Origin: Nitrospirae bacterium JdFR-81
GTDB lineage: Bacteria; Nitrospirota; Thermodesulfovibrionia; UBA6902
Assembly (NCBI GenBank): GCA_002011735.1
Contig: MTOQ01000016.1
Span: forward strand, 1-37,309
Direction: 5' to 3'
DNA length: 37,309 bases
Positions 15,224 through 24,443 of this stretch are shown piece after piece; the stretch's first letter is position 1; the number at the start of each line of letters is the position of its first letter. A model generated the notes under the pieces. That model ran no database searches. It was given only the letters and a program-made list of their open reading frames with translations, and was not told the DNA's origin. The translations under genes were made by a program, and so were the position numbers.

Positions 15224-16063
15224 TCAATCCTGACTTACCATCCTCTTTGATATCCCGATAACGCTTATACCCTCTTCATCGGCCCTCTTTATAAACCTGT
15301 CCTTATCAAGGATGATACACCTTCTTGCCTCAAGTGCAAGGGCAGACGCCCTGACCCTCTTCATCATATTAAGGGTCTTCATCCCCACCACAGGCACATC
15401 ATAACGCATGTCCTGACCAGGCCTGCTGAGCTTCACCACCACCGCACCCTCGCCTGCCAGAGTGCCTCCCCTCTTTATTGTCTGGTCAGTGCCCTCAATC
15501 GCCTCAATAGCCACCACCGCCCTGTCCTTGACAACCACGGTCTGTCCTATCTGGAGCCCCCCGATCTTCCTTGCTATATCCCAGCCAAAACGTATGTCCA
15601 TCCACTCCCTCCTCTCAGGCCTCCGATGTGTCAATATCCCTTCCTCTGTAATAAGTTCATTTGTGAAGAGTGTTGTCTTCATAACCCTTATCCCGTTCTG
15701 TTCAAGTTCTCCTATCAGGGCCTTCATGATGGTATCATCCGAAAGGTCTTTGAGCGAACCCAAAAGCCTCCTTGCCAGTGGGTCAGGGCTTATCCCGTTG
15801 TTACCCCTGAAGAGCATATCCTTCGGCACCTTCCCTGCCATGACCACATCCTCGATGCCAGAATCCCTGAGGAGTGAGATCAGGCCTGCAAGGTGCCCGA
15901 TATGGATACGGTGGGCCTCGTCAGCTACACTCCTGAGTTTTTTATTATCCAAGGGGGAGAGGATAATGGCGGTGACATGCAGGCCCATCCTCCTGGCCTT
16001 AAGTGCTATAACATGGGGAAGCTCTCCAGAGCCTGATATAAGACCGATCCTCTTTATCGACAT
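15224..16063 (-). CDS. lpxI: UDP-2,3-diacylglucosamine pyrophosphatase LpxI (DUF1009)
   Basis: Hydrolyses UDP-2,3-diacyl-sugar to lipid X and UMP, replacing LpxH, which I do not see here. The N-terminal domain opens RIGLISGSGELPHVIA. The C-terminal catalytic domain has FGWDIARKIGGLQIGQTVVVKDRAVVAIEAIEGTDQ, RGGTLAGEGAVVVKLSRPGQDMRYDVPVVG and SALALEARRCIILDK, all conserved in LpxI. The length of 279 is typical. It overlaps lpxA by 10 bases. If gnnA and gnnB work as predicted, its substrate here carries an amide rather than an ester at position 3. Confidence 0.95.
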   Translation of the reverse strand: MSIKRIGLISGSGELPHVIALKARRMGLHVTAIILSPLDNKKLRSVADEAHRIHIGHLAGLISLLRDSGIEDVVMAGKVPKDMLFRGNNGISPDPLARRLLGSLKDLSDDTIMKALIGELEQNGIRVMKTTLFTNELITEEGILTHRRPERREWMDIRFGWDIARKIGGLQIGQTVVVKDRAVVAIEAIEGTDQTIKRGGTLAGEGAVVVKLSRPGQDMRYDVPVVGMKTLNMMKRVRASALALEARRCIILDKDRFIKRADEEGISVIGISKRMVSQD

Positions 16064-16836
16064 ATACCTCTCTTATTCTTCTCTATGAACTCTATGAGGT
16101 GCTTGACCTCCTCTGACTGTTTCACCTCTCTCCTCACCATATCGATCGCCTCCTTCAGCGTGAGCTTGCTCCTGAAGAGTATACGATACGCCTGCTTCAG
16201 TTCCTTGATAGTAGAGTCCTTAAAACCATTCCTCTTCAACCCCACGGTATTCAGGCCATAGAGCTTGGCCCTGTTTCCAGATGCGGTTGTATAGGGTGGG
16301 ATATCCTGAACAACACCACTGAAGCCACCCACCATGGCATACGCCCCGATCCTTGTGAACTGATGTATGGCAACGAGTCCGCCTATCACCACAAAGTCCT
16401 CCACCTCAACATGCCCTGCAAGGGTCGTTGCATTCGCCATTATGGTTGAGCTCCCTATCTTACAGTCATGAGCGATATGAACATACGCCATAAGGAAGTT
16501 GTTGTCCCCTATCTCTGTCACCCCGTCTCCACCCACCGATGCCCTGTGGATGGTGGTGTATTCCCTGATTATATTGTTATTCCCGATCCTTACGGATGTC
16601 TTCTCCCCCTTGTATTTGAGATCCTGGGGTGGAAGGCCTATGACGGTAAAGGGGTATATGGTGCAGTTGTCTCCTATCTCCGTGTTCTCTATAACGACAT
16701 GGGAGATGAGGCGTGTATTCCTGCCTATCTTGACACCCTTGCCAACGATACAGTAAGGCCCGATCTCGGCACCCTCGGAGAGCCTGACATCCTTTGAGAC
16801 CTGGGCTGTTGGATGGATCCTCCCCTTCTTAGGCAT
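16054..16836 (-). CDS. lpxA: acyl-ACP:UDP-GlcNAc (or UDP-GlcNAc3N) acyltransferase
   Basis: First enzyme of lipid A synthesis; a trimeric left-handed beta-helix built from hexapeptide repeats (about residues 5-185) with a C-terminal helical part. The catalytic His is H123 in HIAHDCKIG. GGFSGVVQD (170-178) contains the position that acts as the hydrocarbon ruler. It is Gly here, as in E. coli, which fits a long (about C14) 3-hydroxyacyl donor. With gnnA and gnnB downstream, the acceptor is probably the 3-amino sugar, giving an amide. Overlaps fabZ by 8 bases; AGGAG precedes the ATG. Confidence 0.94.
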   Translation of the reverse strand: MPKKGRIHPTAQVSKDVRLSEGAEIGPYCIVGKGVKIGRNTRLISHVVIENTEIGDNCTIYPFTVIGLPPQDLKYKGEKTSVRIGNNNIIREYTTIHRASVGGDGVTEIGDNNFLMAYVHIAHDCKIGSSTIMANATTLAGHVEVEDFVVIGGLVAIHQFTRIGAYAMVGGFSGVVQDIPPYTTASGNRAKLYGLNTVGLKRNGFKDSTIKELKQAYRILFRSKLTLKEAIDMVRREVKQSEEVKHLIEFIEKNKRGICR

Positions 16837-17269
16837 TCTTCAGCTCCTTCTCAGAGACCATGGCCGTAAATTCAGCCTCTGAGACGAGATTGTCCCCGAC
16901 AAAGGCCGAGCCCGAAAACCTCCACACATTGCCCCTCTGCTGGATCACGTTTATCTCAAGCCTCAACTGGTCACCTGGCAGGACGGGCTTGCGAAACTTG
17001 GCCTTCTCTATACTCATGAAGTAAACCATATTCCCCTTTGCCCCTGAACGAAAGGCCAGTATGCCTGCCACCTGTGCCATCGCCTCCACGATCAACACAC
17101 CTGGCATAATGGGATACTCAGGGAAGTGCCCCTGAAAGAATGGTTCATTGATCGTTATGTTCTTGATCCCGGTTGCCTTCACCTTTGGCTCAATCTCGAT
17201 AATCCTGTCAATGAGAAGGAATGGGTATCTGTGCGGTAAGATATCCTGTATTCCCTGAATATCAATCAT
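16829..17269 (-). CDS. fabZ: 3-hydroxyacyl-[acyl-carrier-protein] dehydratase
   Basis: Hot-dog-fold dehydratase of fatty acid elongation, competing with LpxA and LpxD for 3-hydroxyacyl-ACP. The catalytic pair is H48 in FFQGHFPEYPIMPG and E62 in LIVEAMAQ. The N-terminal LPHRYPFLLIDRI is the usual FabZ opening. Length 146 is normal. GGAGG lies about 6 bases before the ATG. The lpxD-fabZ-lpxA order is the standard arrangement. Confidence 0.96.
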   Translation of the reverse strand: MIDIQGIQDILPHRYPFLLIDRIIEIEPKVKATGIKNITINEPFFQGHFPEYPIMPGVLIVEAMAQVAGILAFRSGAKGNMVYFMSIEKAKFRKPVLPGDQLRLEINVIQQRGNVWRFSGSAFVGDNLVSEAEFTAMVSEKELKNA

Positions 17270-17306
17270 TACTAACCTCCTTATAAATCAATTCTACCTG
17301 ATCCAT

Positions 17307-18332
17307 CTATTTTTTATGCCCCTTGTCTGATCCACCCAGTCGCCTCTCAAGCCTCTGGAGTCGCCGTATATACTCGGGCAGTTTTGAATAAATAGCCTGA
17401 GCCCTCAACCATTCCCTGTGTGATATCGCAGGGAAACCAGAGACGATCTGACCATCAGGGATATCGTGGGTAATACCTGCCCTTGCAGCACCCATAACAC
17501 CCCTCCCCACCCTCACATGATCCCTTATACCCACCTGTCCACCGAGCACGGTATTATCACCTATCTCGCTGCTACCCCCTATACCAACCTGGGCAACGAT
17601 GATACAGTTTCTGCCTATCCTGACATTATGGCCCACCTGAACGAGGTTATCGATCTTTGTCCCTGCACCAATCACCGTTGCGCCTGTCGTCGCCCTGTCG
17701 ATCGTTGTATTGGCACCTATCTCCACATCATCCTCTATGACCACCGTTCCCACCTGCGGTATCTTGTGGTGTCTGCCGCTGTCATGGACATATCCAAACC
17801 CGTCTGCCCCTATAACGGCACCTGGATGCACGATCACCCTCTTGCCTATCCTGACATTCTCCCTTATGGTAACATTCGGGTAGATTATGCTCTCATCACC
17901 TATACTGACATCCTCACCTATATATGCATTCGGGAATATAGAGACACGGTCTCCTATGCGTGCCCTGCTACCGATATATACAAATGGATAGACACTCACA
18001 TCCCTGCCCAGGGTTACATCCTTCCCGATGATCGCCTTGTCACTCACACCAATGGGGGTGTATGGCTTAGAGTGCAGAATATCGAGCACCCTTGCAAAGG
18101 TCAGGGCAGGGTTATCAACAATGAGCATGGACTTTGATAGCCCCTCTATCTCCTCCTTTACTATTATGGCCGTGGCCTTTGTGGTAAAGGCATATCCCCT
18201 CTTCCTCCTGTCAGCAAGGAATGTTATATCCCCCTCCCCTGCATCCACAATCCCGGAGGCAGCCTTTATCTCCACCTCTGGGTCTCCTATAATCCTGCCA
18301 CCTGCTATCTCTGCAATCTCCCTCAGCCTCAC
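17307..18332 (-). CDS. lpxD: UDP-3-O-(or N-)acylglucosamine N-acyltransferase
   Basis: Adds the second 3-hydroxyacyl chain, at the 2-amino group. The N-terminal uridine-binding domain (about 1-100) includes [11 protein letters not shown]. The left-handed beta-helix follows, with many hexapeptide repeats and the catalytic His in [28 protein letters not shown] is the family-typical segment near the active site. Length 341 is normal. The ATG overlaps the ompH stop by 4 bases. The C-terminal tail is basic. Confidence 0.95.
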   Translation of the reverse strand: MRLREIAEIAGGRIIGDPEVEIKAASGIVDAGEGDITFLADRRKRGYAFTTKATAIIVKEEIEGLSKSMLIVDNPALTFARVLDILHSKPYTPIGVSDKAIIGKDVTLGRDVSVYPFVYIGSRARIGDRVSIFPNAYIGEDVSIGDESIIYPNVTIRENVRIGKRVIVHPGAVIGADGFGYVHDSGRHHKIPQVGTVVIEDDVEIGANTTIDRATTGATVIGAGTKIDNLVQVGHNVRIGRNCIIVAQVGIGGSSEIGDNTVLGGQVGIRDHVRVGRGVMGAARAGITHDIPDGQIVSGFPAISHREWLRAQAIYSKLPEYIRRLQRLERRLGGSDKGHKK

Positions 18333-18862
18333 TTCTTCTCTTCTTGGGCCTTCACTGCCTCATTAAACCTCTTGATGAGTTCATCGGTTATATCAAGCCC
18401 CTCGGGTGCATAAAGCAGGGGGCCTCCCTCGGCCTTCTCAAAGATGGCGGTATACCCTTCCTCCTTTCCGATCTGCCTGATCAGATTCCTGAGGTCAGTG
18501 AGTATGGCACGCATGAATTCGTTCCGCTTCTTCTCCAGCTCCTCATTGGAGTCCTCCACCATCCTTTTATACTCCTTCTTGAGCCTTTCCAGCTTCTCCT
18601 GTTTCTCCTTCAGGCTCTCTGGGTTAAGCACTGCCGATTGTTTCGAGAGCTCCTCTTCAAGCCTTCTTATCTCCTCCCCCTTCTTATCGATTATCGCCTG
18701 CTTCTCCTTGACCATATTCTCAAGGATCCTGATCGCCTCTTTACCCCTGTCACACTCGTTCAATGCCCTGTTCAGATCCACGAACCCGAACTTCAACTCC
18801 TGGGCATATGAATTCAGGGCAAGGAACGATATTATTAATGTTACAAGAAAGAACTTCCTCAT
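18329..18862 (-). CDS. ompH: OmpH/Skp-family periplasmic chaperone
   Basis: A 177-residue periplasmic chaperone for unfolded outer-membrane proteins. The signal peptide is residues 1 to about 20 ([18 protein letters not shown]). The conserved start of the mature domain is [20 protein letters not shown]. Residues about 50-125 form a long, highly charged alpha-helical hairpin ([36 protein letters not shown]). It follows bamA by 15 bases with an AGGAGG before the ATG, as in the usual bamA-skp-lpxD order. Confidence 0.93.
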   Translation of the reverse strand: MRKFFLVTLIISFLALNSYAQELKFGFVDLNRALNECDRGKEAIRILENMVKEKQAIIDKKGEEIRRLEEELSKQSAVLNPESLKEKQEKLERLKKEYKRMVEDSNEELEKKRNEFMRAILTDLRNLIRQIGKEEGYTAIFEKAEGGPLLYAPEGLDITDELIKRFNEAVKAQEEKK

Positions 18863-18877
18863 TTAAACCTCCTGTAT

Positions 18878-21133
18878 TTAAAAGATTGTCCCTATTGAAA
18901 ACTCTATCTTACTCCTGCCCTCATCCTCCTTCCTGTCAAGATTATACCCCCATTCAAGCCTGATGGGCCCGAAGGGGGATACCCACCTGAATCCAAAACC
19001 AGCGGTTGGCCTCAGCTCCGTAATGGAGATCTCTTCACTGCTGTCAAAGGCCCTGCCGGCATCGAAGAAGACCAGGGCCTTAAGCCTTATCTCCTGGGCA
19101 AGGGGGAATATATATTCAAGATTAAATATAACCTCTCTATCCCCGCCTATCTTCTCTCCCTCTTCATTCCTTGGACCTGCCTCTCCAAACCCCAGTCCCC
19201 TCACGGTATTGATCCCACCGACATAGAACCTCTCATAAAGCGGAAGCTCCCTGCCTGCATAGCCTGTCGCATATCCGAACCTCCCCCTTATACTGAATGT
19301 CGTATTCCACATCAGGGGGAAGTACCATATCGAGTCAACGACACCTTTAACAAAGTAGTTATCCCCTCCGAGGCCTGCAATGGTTGTGTAAAGTGCGTGC
19401 CTTGTCCCCCTGGTAGGATCGATATAACTGTCCCTTGTATCCCTCCATATAGAGGGGCTGATACTGCTTGTCACCCTTGTCCCCTCCTGCTCTTTTATAA
19501 GTGAGGAGGCATCCTCGGCAATATCCCCTATAGTTGCCTCTTCAAGATTATACCTTATATTACCTCTAACATATTCTGAGAGCTCCTTACCGAATCCGAT
19601 GGCAAAACCCCTTGCCCTCTTGTCATAGTCAGGGTATTCAAATGACTCATCATATATACTGAATGATGCCGAGATGGGTTTATCAAGAAACCACGGATCC
19701 CTGAGGGCGATCCTGTATTCCGTCCTTATAGAACTGAGCTCGGCCTTGAGGTTGAGCCTCAACCCCCTGCCAAAGAGGTTCCTCTGTGTCACCTCACCAA
19801 AGAAGATAAACTTGTCAATAGAACTATATCCACCCCCGATACTCAGCATGCCTGTCATCTTCTCCTTTACCTTTACATCCAGATCAATAAGCCTCTCCTC
19901 AACACGGGGGACGGGTGTGATACTGACGGACTCGAAATAATCAAGGTTATTTATCCTCTGATAGCTCCTCCTGAGGAGCTTGCTGTTAAATATGTCGCCC
20001 TCATCAAGCCTCATCTCTCTCCTTATCACCTTATCCCTCGTCTTTGTATTGCCTGTTATCTCTATCCTCCCTATACGGAACACCTCTCCCTCTGTAATAG
20101 AGAGTGTGACATCCACGGTCCGGTCTTCCTCGTTCACCTTTACCAGGGGCTCTATATCAGCCCTTGCATATCCCCTCTCCATATAGAGGTCTATAATCCT
20201 GTCTATGTCCTCCCTCAAACCCTTCCTGCTGAAGACGGCACCAGGCCTGCTCTTGATATATGCAAAGAGCTCATCCTGTGAGAATACCTTGTTGCCCTCG
20301 ATACCGATCTTTCCCAATTTATACTGCTGACCCTCTGACACGGTTATATCAATATACAGGCTCCTCTTATCCTCGCTGAGTCTAACCACTGGCTCCGAGA
20401 TCTCAACCTTTATATACCCATGGTTATGATAGAGTGCCCTGATCCTCTCCACATCCTTCCTGACCACCTCGTCCCTGTAGACCCCAGAGCCTGTCAAGAA
20501 CGAGAATATCCACCACTCCCTTGTCTTCATCACCTTCTTGATCTCCCTGTCCGAGAGGGCATGATTACCGTGGATGCCTATCCTCCTCACCTTCACCTTC
20601 TCACCCTCATCCACCTTATATGTCAGAAACACCGATCCTGGAGACACCTCCCTTATAATGGGTATCACCTCTGCAAGATAATATCCCTGGGACTGATAGT
20701 AAGAGACCAGCCTTCTTGCATTATCCATGATAAGTCCTGGATTTGCCATGCCCCCAGGGGTTATGGTTAACTGCTCTTTCAGCTCCTCGGTCTCGATCTC
20801 CCTGTTGCCCTGAAGGTCTATGCCTGTGATGGTTGGCCTTTCTTCAAATATAAATATCAACTTCAGACCCCCTTCAAACGGTTCCACATCAACCCTCACA
20901 TCCTCAAAGTATCCCGTGCCGTATAGCCTCTTGATGTCCTCTTTCACCTTCTCATCAGAAAAGAGATCACCTGCCCTGCTATGTATATTCGCATAGATGG
21001 TCTCCTGGCTTATCTTTCTGTTGCCCCTGAGCTCGATCACCTTTATTATAGGCGCCTCCTCTGCACATAGAGCGGATAGATCAAGCATCAGGCAGGTCAG
21101 CAGGAGGATTACGATCCCTATCCTGTATCTCAT
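18878..21133 (-). CDS. bamA: outer membrane protein assembly factor BamA
   Basis: Central pore of the BAM complex, inserting beta-barrel proteins into the outer membrane. A signal peptide (about 1-25, IGIVILLLTCLMLDLSALCA) is followed by five POTRA domains (about 30-400) and a C-terminal 16-strand barrel. YVGGINTVRGLGFGEAGP contains the lid-loop VRG(F/L) motif, and the C-terminus ends in Phe (SIGTIF), the outer-membrane signal. The frame is open further upstream, but the ATG at 21133 has AAGGTG and starts exactly at the signal peptide, so it is preferred. It is the first gene of the long operon. Confidence 0.96.
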   Translation of the reverse strand: MRYRIGIVILLLTCLMLDLSALCAEEAPIIKVIELRGNRKISQETIYANIHSRAGDLFSDEKVKEDIKRLYGTGYFEDVRVDVEPFEGGLKLIFIFEERPTITGIDLQGNREIETEELKEQLTITPGGMANPGLIMDNARRLVSYYQSQGYYLAEVIPIIREVSPGSVFLTYKVDEGEKVKVRRIGIHGNHALSDREIKKVMKTREWWIFSFLTGSGVYRDEVVRKDVERIRALYHNHGYIKVEISEPVVRLSEDKRSLYIDITVSEGQQYKLGKIGIEGNKVFSQDELFAYIKSRPGAVFSRKGLREDIDRIIDLYMERGYARADIEPLVKVNEEDRTVDVTLSITEGEVFRIGRIEITGNTKTRDKVIRREMRLDEGDIFNSKLLRRSYQRINNLDYFESVSITPVPRVEERLIDLDVKVKEKMTGMLSIGGGYSSIDKFIFFGEVTQRNLFGRGLRLNLKAELSSIRTEYRIALRDPWFLDKPISASFSIYDESFEYPDYDKRARGFAIGFGKELSEYVRGNIRYNLEEATIGDIAEDASSLIKEQEGTRVTSSISPSIWRDTRDSYIDPTRGTRHALYTTIAGLGGDNYFVKGVVDSIWYFPLMWNTTFSIRGRFGYATGYAGRELPLYERFYVGGINTVRGLGFGEAGPRNEEGEKIGGDREVIFNLEYIFPLAQEIRLKALVFFDAGRAFDSSEEISITELRPTAGFGFRWVSPFGPIRLEWGYNLDRKEDEGRSKIEFSIGTIF

Positions 21134-21249
21134 AGCCACCTTAAAAGAACCCTTAAAAATTAAGTGGTAGTATATCACTAAACCACCATCAAAATCCAAC
21201 AAATATGTTTCTGGTTGTCTTTTGCTATTAACTATGATACACTCTTGTT

Positions 21250-21732
21250 GTGAAAATCTTGCGGTTAAAAAAGGGATTTTCTATTATGGAGCTCCTAATA
21301 GTTGTTTCAGTTATAAACATACTCGTTGCTGTTGCAATTGTTGCTTATATAGGAGCAAGGGATAAGGCAAGACTGTCATTCATGCTCGCCACAGCAGAGA
21401 CTGCCAGATCAGACCTTTACCACTGGCTTCATTCATCCCTATCCAATAAATCAAACTTCAGGGAGGTTGATACAAACTTTGATGGAAAGATAGATGAAAA
21501 CGACAAGACAAATGGAGAGCTATATAATCATGTTGCAGAGATATATACCCATGGTAGAAATACGAAACTTAAAGAGAGGTCCCCCTGGTTCAATATCCCT
21601 CTATGGAGTCAGGACGACCCTCCGCCTGCAGGGACGATTGGGTTGATACAGTTAACTGAGAGGAGGTTAAAGATTATTGTAAAGGAGAAGAATGGTCAGA
21701 CGGCCTATGAACAACTTTTAATTGCAGAATAA
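21250..21732 (+). CDS. type IV pilin-like protein with EF-hand-like calcium loop (copy 1)
   Basis: A 160-residue prepilin. The leader KKG|FSIMELLIV has the peptidase cleavage site after G9, Phe at +1 and Glu at +5; a hydrophobic helix follows (10-35). Residues 74-85 (DTNFDGKIDEND) match an EF-hand/dockerin-like calcium loop with ligands at positions 1, 3, 5, 9 and 12. SPWFNIPLWSQ and PPPAGTIG follow. Copy 2 at 23910 aligns without gaps over nearly the whole length. The start is GTG without a Shine-Dalgarno sequence; TATGAT at 21233-21238 could be its -10. It is a minor pilin or pseudopilin candidate; the machinery is not in the window. Confidence 0.85.
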   Translation: MKILRLKKGFSIMELLIVVSVINILVAVAIVAYIGARDKARLSFMLATAETARSDLYHWLHSSLSNKSNFREVDTNFDGKIDENDKTNGELYNHVAEIYTHGRNTKLKERSPWFNIPLWSQDDPPPAGTIGLIQLTERRLKIIVKEKNGQTAYEQLLIAE

Positions 21733-21748
21733 AAAGGGGATGAAGAAT

Positions 21749-22312
21749 ATGGAAGAAAAGGTCGTACGCAAACCTGACAGTGATACGGCAAAGAAGTATC
21801 TGACTCTTATTGAGATAATCACACGCATGGAGGACCGCCTGAAGTGGTCAGAACTGGTCTTTCTGTCCCTGAACATAGTCATATTTATATTTACCGTCAT
21901 ACTCACTGCGCACTATACGGGCAGGGTCGGTTATCTGCTTACCCATATAGACCTCACCCTCATCTTCTCCTGTATAATCGTAGGGGTCTCCATCAATGCC
22001 TACTGGATAGCCTCCTCCATGAGGGCACAGCTCAAGCTCAAGCTGAGGTATTTCCAGGCCAGGGCACTGGAAAGAAAGATCAATAAGCCAGGGGAATACT
22101 GGCTTACTGATGAGTCTGTCTTTTTTGACCGCAAGGTCAACCGCCTTGAAAGTCCTGATAAGGAAGAAGTGCTCGAGTATCCATCGCAGGGTCTGACACG
22201 CATGGATGGTTTCATCGGTTCTGCCAAACCAAGACATCTCACCATCCTGTTGCCTGCGCTCTTTGTATTCATCTACTGGTTTATATTCTTTGTCGTCCTG
22301 AGCAGGGTCTAA
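21749..22312 (+). CDS. unknown membrane protein, three predicted helices
   Basis: I do not recognise this family. Hydrophobic segments lie near the start (LVFLSLNIVIFIFTVILTA), in the middle (LTLIFSCIIVGVSINAYWIA) and at the very end (ILLPALFVFIYWFIFFVVLS). A charged loop of about 70 residues (KLKLRYFQARALERKIN to KPRHL) joins helices 2 and 3. The ATG at 21749 has GGGG about 10 bases upstream. ATG at 21740 and TTG at 21722 are alternatives, the latter overlapping the pilin stop. It follows pilin copy 1 closely and is probably co-transcribed with it, so a role with the pilin system is possible but unproven. Confidence 0.7.
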   Translation: MEEKVVRKPDSDTAKKYLTLIEIITRMEDRLKWSELVFLSLNIVIFIFTVILTAHYTGRVGYLLTHIDLTLIFSCIIVGVSINAYWIASSMRAQLKLKLRYFQARALERKINKPGEYWLTDESVFFDRKVNRLESPDKEEVLEYPSQGLTRMDGFIGSAKPRHLTILLPALFVFIYWFIFFVVLSRV

Positions 22313-22326
22313 AAAGCCTTCCATGG

Positions 22327-22356
22327 TTGTCTGTTAGGTGGCTAAAATTGTAAAAT
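22327..22356 (+). promoter_or_regulatory. weak candidate promoter for gatA
   Basis: TTGTCT (22327-22332) and TAAAAT (22351-22356) are separated by 18 bases in the 80-base gap before gatA. Transcription would start near 22363, leaving about 30 bases of leader with GGAG before the GTG start. Both boxes are imperfect. Confidence 0.3.
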
Positions 22357-22392
22357 GTCCTCTACATATAACCTCTCACTACGGAGATTTGG

Positions 22393-23838
22393 GTGGAGCT
22401 CTACAGACTGGGCATAAGAGAGGCGATTGAACTCATAAGCAAAAAGGAGATATCACCCTTAGAACTGCTTGAGTCGGTATTCCAGAGGATTGACTCTGTG
22501 GAGGAGAGGATAAAGGCGTATGTCACGATTGAAAGGGAGTCTGCCTTTAACAGGGCCAGAGGACTGGAAAACAAACCCATGGAAGGTAAGCTTCATGGGA
22601 TTCCCGTTGCTGTAAAGGATAATATATGCACGAGGGGTGTAAGAACGACATGTTCATCAAGGATACTTGAGAATTTCATCCCGCCATATGAGAGCACCGT
22701 GACATCAAGGCTTACAGTCCAGGGGTACATACTCGCTGGCAAGACAAACCTTGATGAGTTTGCCATGGGCTCTTCAACCGAGAATTCTGCCTTCTTCATA
22801 ACCCGCAACCCATGGGATACAGAGAGGGTTCCAGGTGGTTCAAGTGGCGGCTCTGCCGCAGCGGTTGCTGCGGATGAGTGCATTGCTGCACTCGGCTCTG
22901 ATACAGGAGGCTCCATAAGACAGCCGGCTGCATTCTGCGGTATTGTGGGCCTTAAGCCAACCTATGGCAGGGTCTCAAGATATGGCCTTGTGGCCTTTGC
23001 ATCATCGCTCGATCAGATAGGTCCTTTGACAAAGTGTGTTGAAGATGCGGCGATACTTCTAAATATCATAGGCGGCCATGACCATCATGATTCCACCTCT
23101 GTAGCGATGTCTGTGCCTGACTTCACATCAGCACTTGGTATGGATATAAAAGGTCTGAAGATAGGTATCCCCAGGGAGTACTTTATCGAGGGCGTTGATA
23201 AGGAGGTCGAAAACGGCGTAAGGGATGCTATAAAGAGGCTTGAGTCCCTTGGTGCTGTGCCACTGGAGATCTCGTTACCCCATACAGAATATGCCGTGGC
23301 AACATACTATATCCTGGCAACCTCTGAGGCCTCGTCCAACCTTGCAAGGTATGATGGTGTAAAGTATGGCCTGCGGATGGATGGAGAGAATCTCATCGAG
23401 ATGTATATGAATACGAGACACCATGGATTTGGTGCAGAGGTTAAAAGGAGGATAATCCTTGGCACATATGCCCTGTCTTCAGGATACTATGAGGCGTATT
23501 ACAGGAAGGCACAGCAGGTAAGGACCCTCATAAGGCAGGACTTTGAGAACGCCTTTAAAGAAGTGGATGTCATCATCACACCCACAACCCCAACCCCTGC
23601 CTTCAGGATAGGTGAGAAGACAAGAGATCCCCTCCAGATGTACCTATCTGATATATTCACCATACCGGTGAACCTTGCAGGGGTGCCCGCCATCTCCATA
23701 CCATGCGGATTCTCAGGTGAGGGCCTGCCTATAGGGCTACAGATAATCGGGAGGCACTTTGACGAAGAGAACATACTAAAGGTGGCCTATGCCTATGAAC
23801 AGGATACAGAATGGCATAAGAGGAGGCCTGTTTTATAG
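22393..23838 (+). CDS. gatA: Asp-tRNA(Asn)/Glu-tRNA(Gln) amidotransferase subunit A
   Basis: Glutaminase subunit of GatCAB, which converts misacylated Glu-tRNA(Gln) and/or Asp-tRNA(Asn). It has an amidase-signature fold with the Ser-cisSer-Lys triad K75 (VAVKDN), S150 (PGGSSGGS) and S174 ([10 protein letters not shown]), at the spacing seen in other GatA proteins. The starts GTG (22393) and GGAG 7 bases upstream agree. Length 481 is typical. A pilin-like gene separates it from gatB, and gatC is not in the window, so GatC must be encoded elsewhere. Confidence 0.96.
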   Translation: MELYRLGIREAIELISKKEISPLELLESVFQRIDSVEERIKAYVTIERESAFNRARGLENKPMEGKLHGIPVAVKDNICTRGVRTTCSSRILENFIPPYESTVTSRLTVQGYILAGKTNLDEFAMGSSTENSAFFITRNPWDTERVPGGSSGGSAAAVAADECIAALGSDTGGSIRQPAAFCGIVGLKPTYGRVSRYGLVAFASSLDQIGPLTKCVEDAAILLNIIGGHDHHDSTSVAMSVPDFTSALGMDIKGLKIGIPREYFIEGVDKEVENGVRDAIKRLESLGAVPLEISLPHTEYAVATYYILATSEASSNLARYDGVKYGLRMDGENLIEMYMNTRHHGFGAEVKRRIILGTYALSSGYYEAYYRKAQQVRTLIRQDFENAFKEVDVIITPTTPTPAFRIGEKTRDPLQMYLSDIFTIPVNLAGVPAISIPCGFSGEGLPIGLQIIGRHFDEENILKVAYAYEQDTEWHKRRPVL

Positions 23839-23867
23839 AGATCATTCAAGGATCTACTTTTCTATTA

Positions 23868-23896
23868 TTGAGATAGTTTTTTATAATTGATATAGA
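23868..23896 (+). promoter_or_regulatory. candidate promoter of pilin copy 2
   Basis: TTGAGA (23868-23873, 5 of 6 to TTGACA), a 17-base spacer and an extended -10 TGATATAGA (23888-23896). The predicted start near 23903 leaves about 7 bases before the ATG at 23910, with no Shine-Dalgarno sequence. A second TATAAT at 23882-23887 overlaps but has no properly spaced -35. Confidence 0.45.
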
Positions 23897-23909
23897 GCGT
23901 ATTTAAAAA

Positions 23910-24389
23910 ATGAAGAATATCCGTCCACATCTGGGATTCTCTCTTATAGAATTACTAATAATAATCTCCATCATTAATGTCCTTGCCGCTGTCTCCACCG
24001 TTCTTTACCTTGGCGTGAGGGATAGAGCAAAGGTATCATCCATAGTAAGGACGGCAGAGAGTGCCAAGCCAGAACTGGAATTCTGGCTACAGTCCTCACT
24101 CTCAAATAATGTGAATTTCAGAGAGGTAGACACCAACTTCGACGGGAAGATAGACGCCAATGACAAGACAAACGGGGAGTTATTCAATCATGTTGCCGAG
24201 ACATATGTGGAGGGCAGGAATTCTGCGCTGAATGAGTTCTCTCCATGGTTTGATGTCCCTCTGTGGAGTCAGGACAATCCCCCACCTGCAGGGACGATCG
24301 GGGTTATACAGCTGTCCCCAAGGAGCCTGAAGATCATAGCAAAGGGGAAGAGTGGTGATACGGTTTATGAGCAGGTGCTGACAGACTGA
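23910..24389 (+). CDS. type IV pilin-like protein with EF-hand-like calcium loop (copy 2)
   Basis: A 159-residue paralogue of the protein at 21250, co-linear from residue 9 on. The prepilin site is HLG|FSLIELLII with Glu at +5. The calcium-type loop DTNFDGKIDAND again sits at residues 74-85, inside the identical stretch FREVDTNFDGKID. SPWFDVPLWSQ and NPPPAGTIG are also shared. Differences are concentrated in the segment just after the hydrophobic helix (about 36-58). It lies between gatA and gatB on the same strand. The function is unknown beyond assembly by a type IV pilus or type II secretion machine. Confidence 0.85.
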   Translation: MKNIRPHLGFSLIELLIIISIINVLAAVSTVLYLGVRDRAKVSSIVRTAESAKPELEFWLQSSLSNNVNFREVDTNFDGKIDANDKTNGELFNHVAETYVEGRNSALNEFSPWFDVPLWSQDNPPPAGTIGVIQLSPRSLKIIAKGKSGDTVYEQVLTD

Positions 24390-24443
24390 AACCAGGCATA
24401 GAGATTACCTGATGCTAACACAATCCAAAGACAGCAGAGGAAG

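Noticed and set aside
14557-16088. Two plus-strand open frames of just over 200 codons opposite gnnA and lpxI
   Set aside because: Both are Ser-rich shadows of well-supported minus-strand genes and have no family features.
17466-18137. Long plus-strand open frame (223 codons) opposite lpxD
   Set aside because: It is antisense to a clear lpxD; its His/Tyr/Pro-rich product is the expected reverse reading of hexapeptide-repeat codons.
21212-21226. Possible sigma-54 promoter (GG...GC) upstream of pilin copy 1
   Set aside because: The GG (21213-21214) and GC (21224-21225) are separated by 9 bases rather than the strictly required 10, and the surrounding bases fit poorly.
23839-23865. Terminator after gatA (AGATC...GATCT with a T-rich tail)
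   Set aside because: The stem is only 5 bp and the T run is interrupted, so it is too weak to call.
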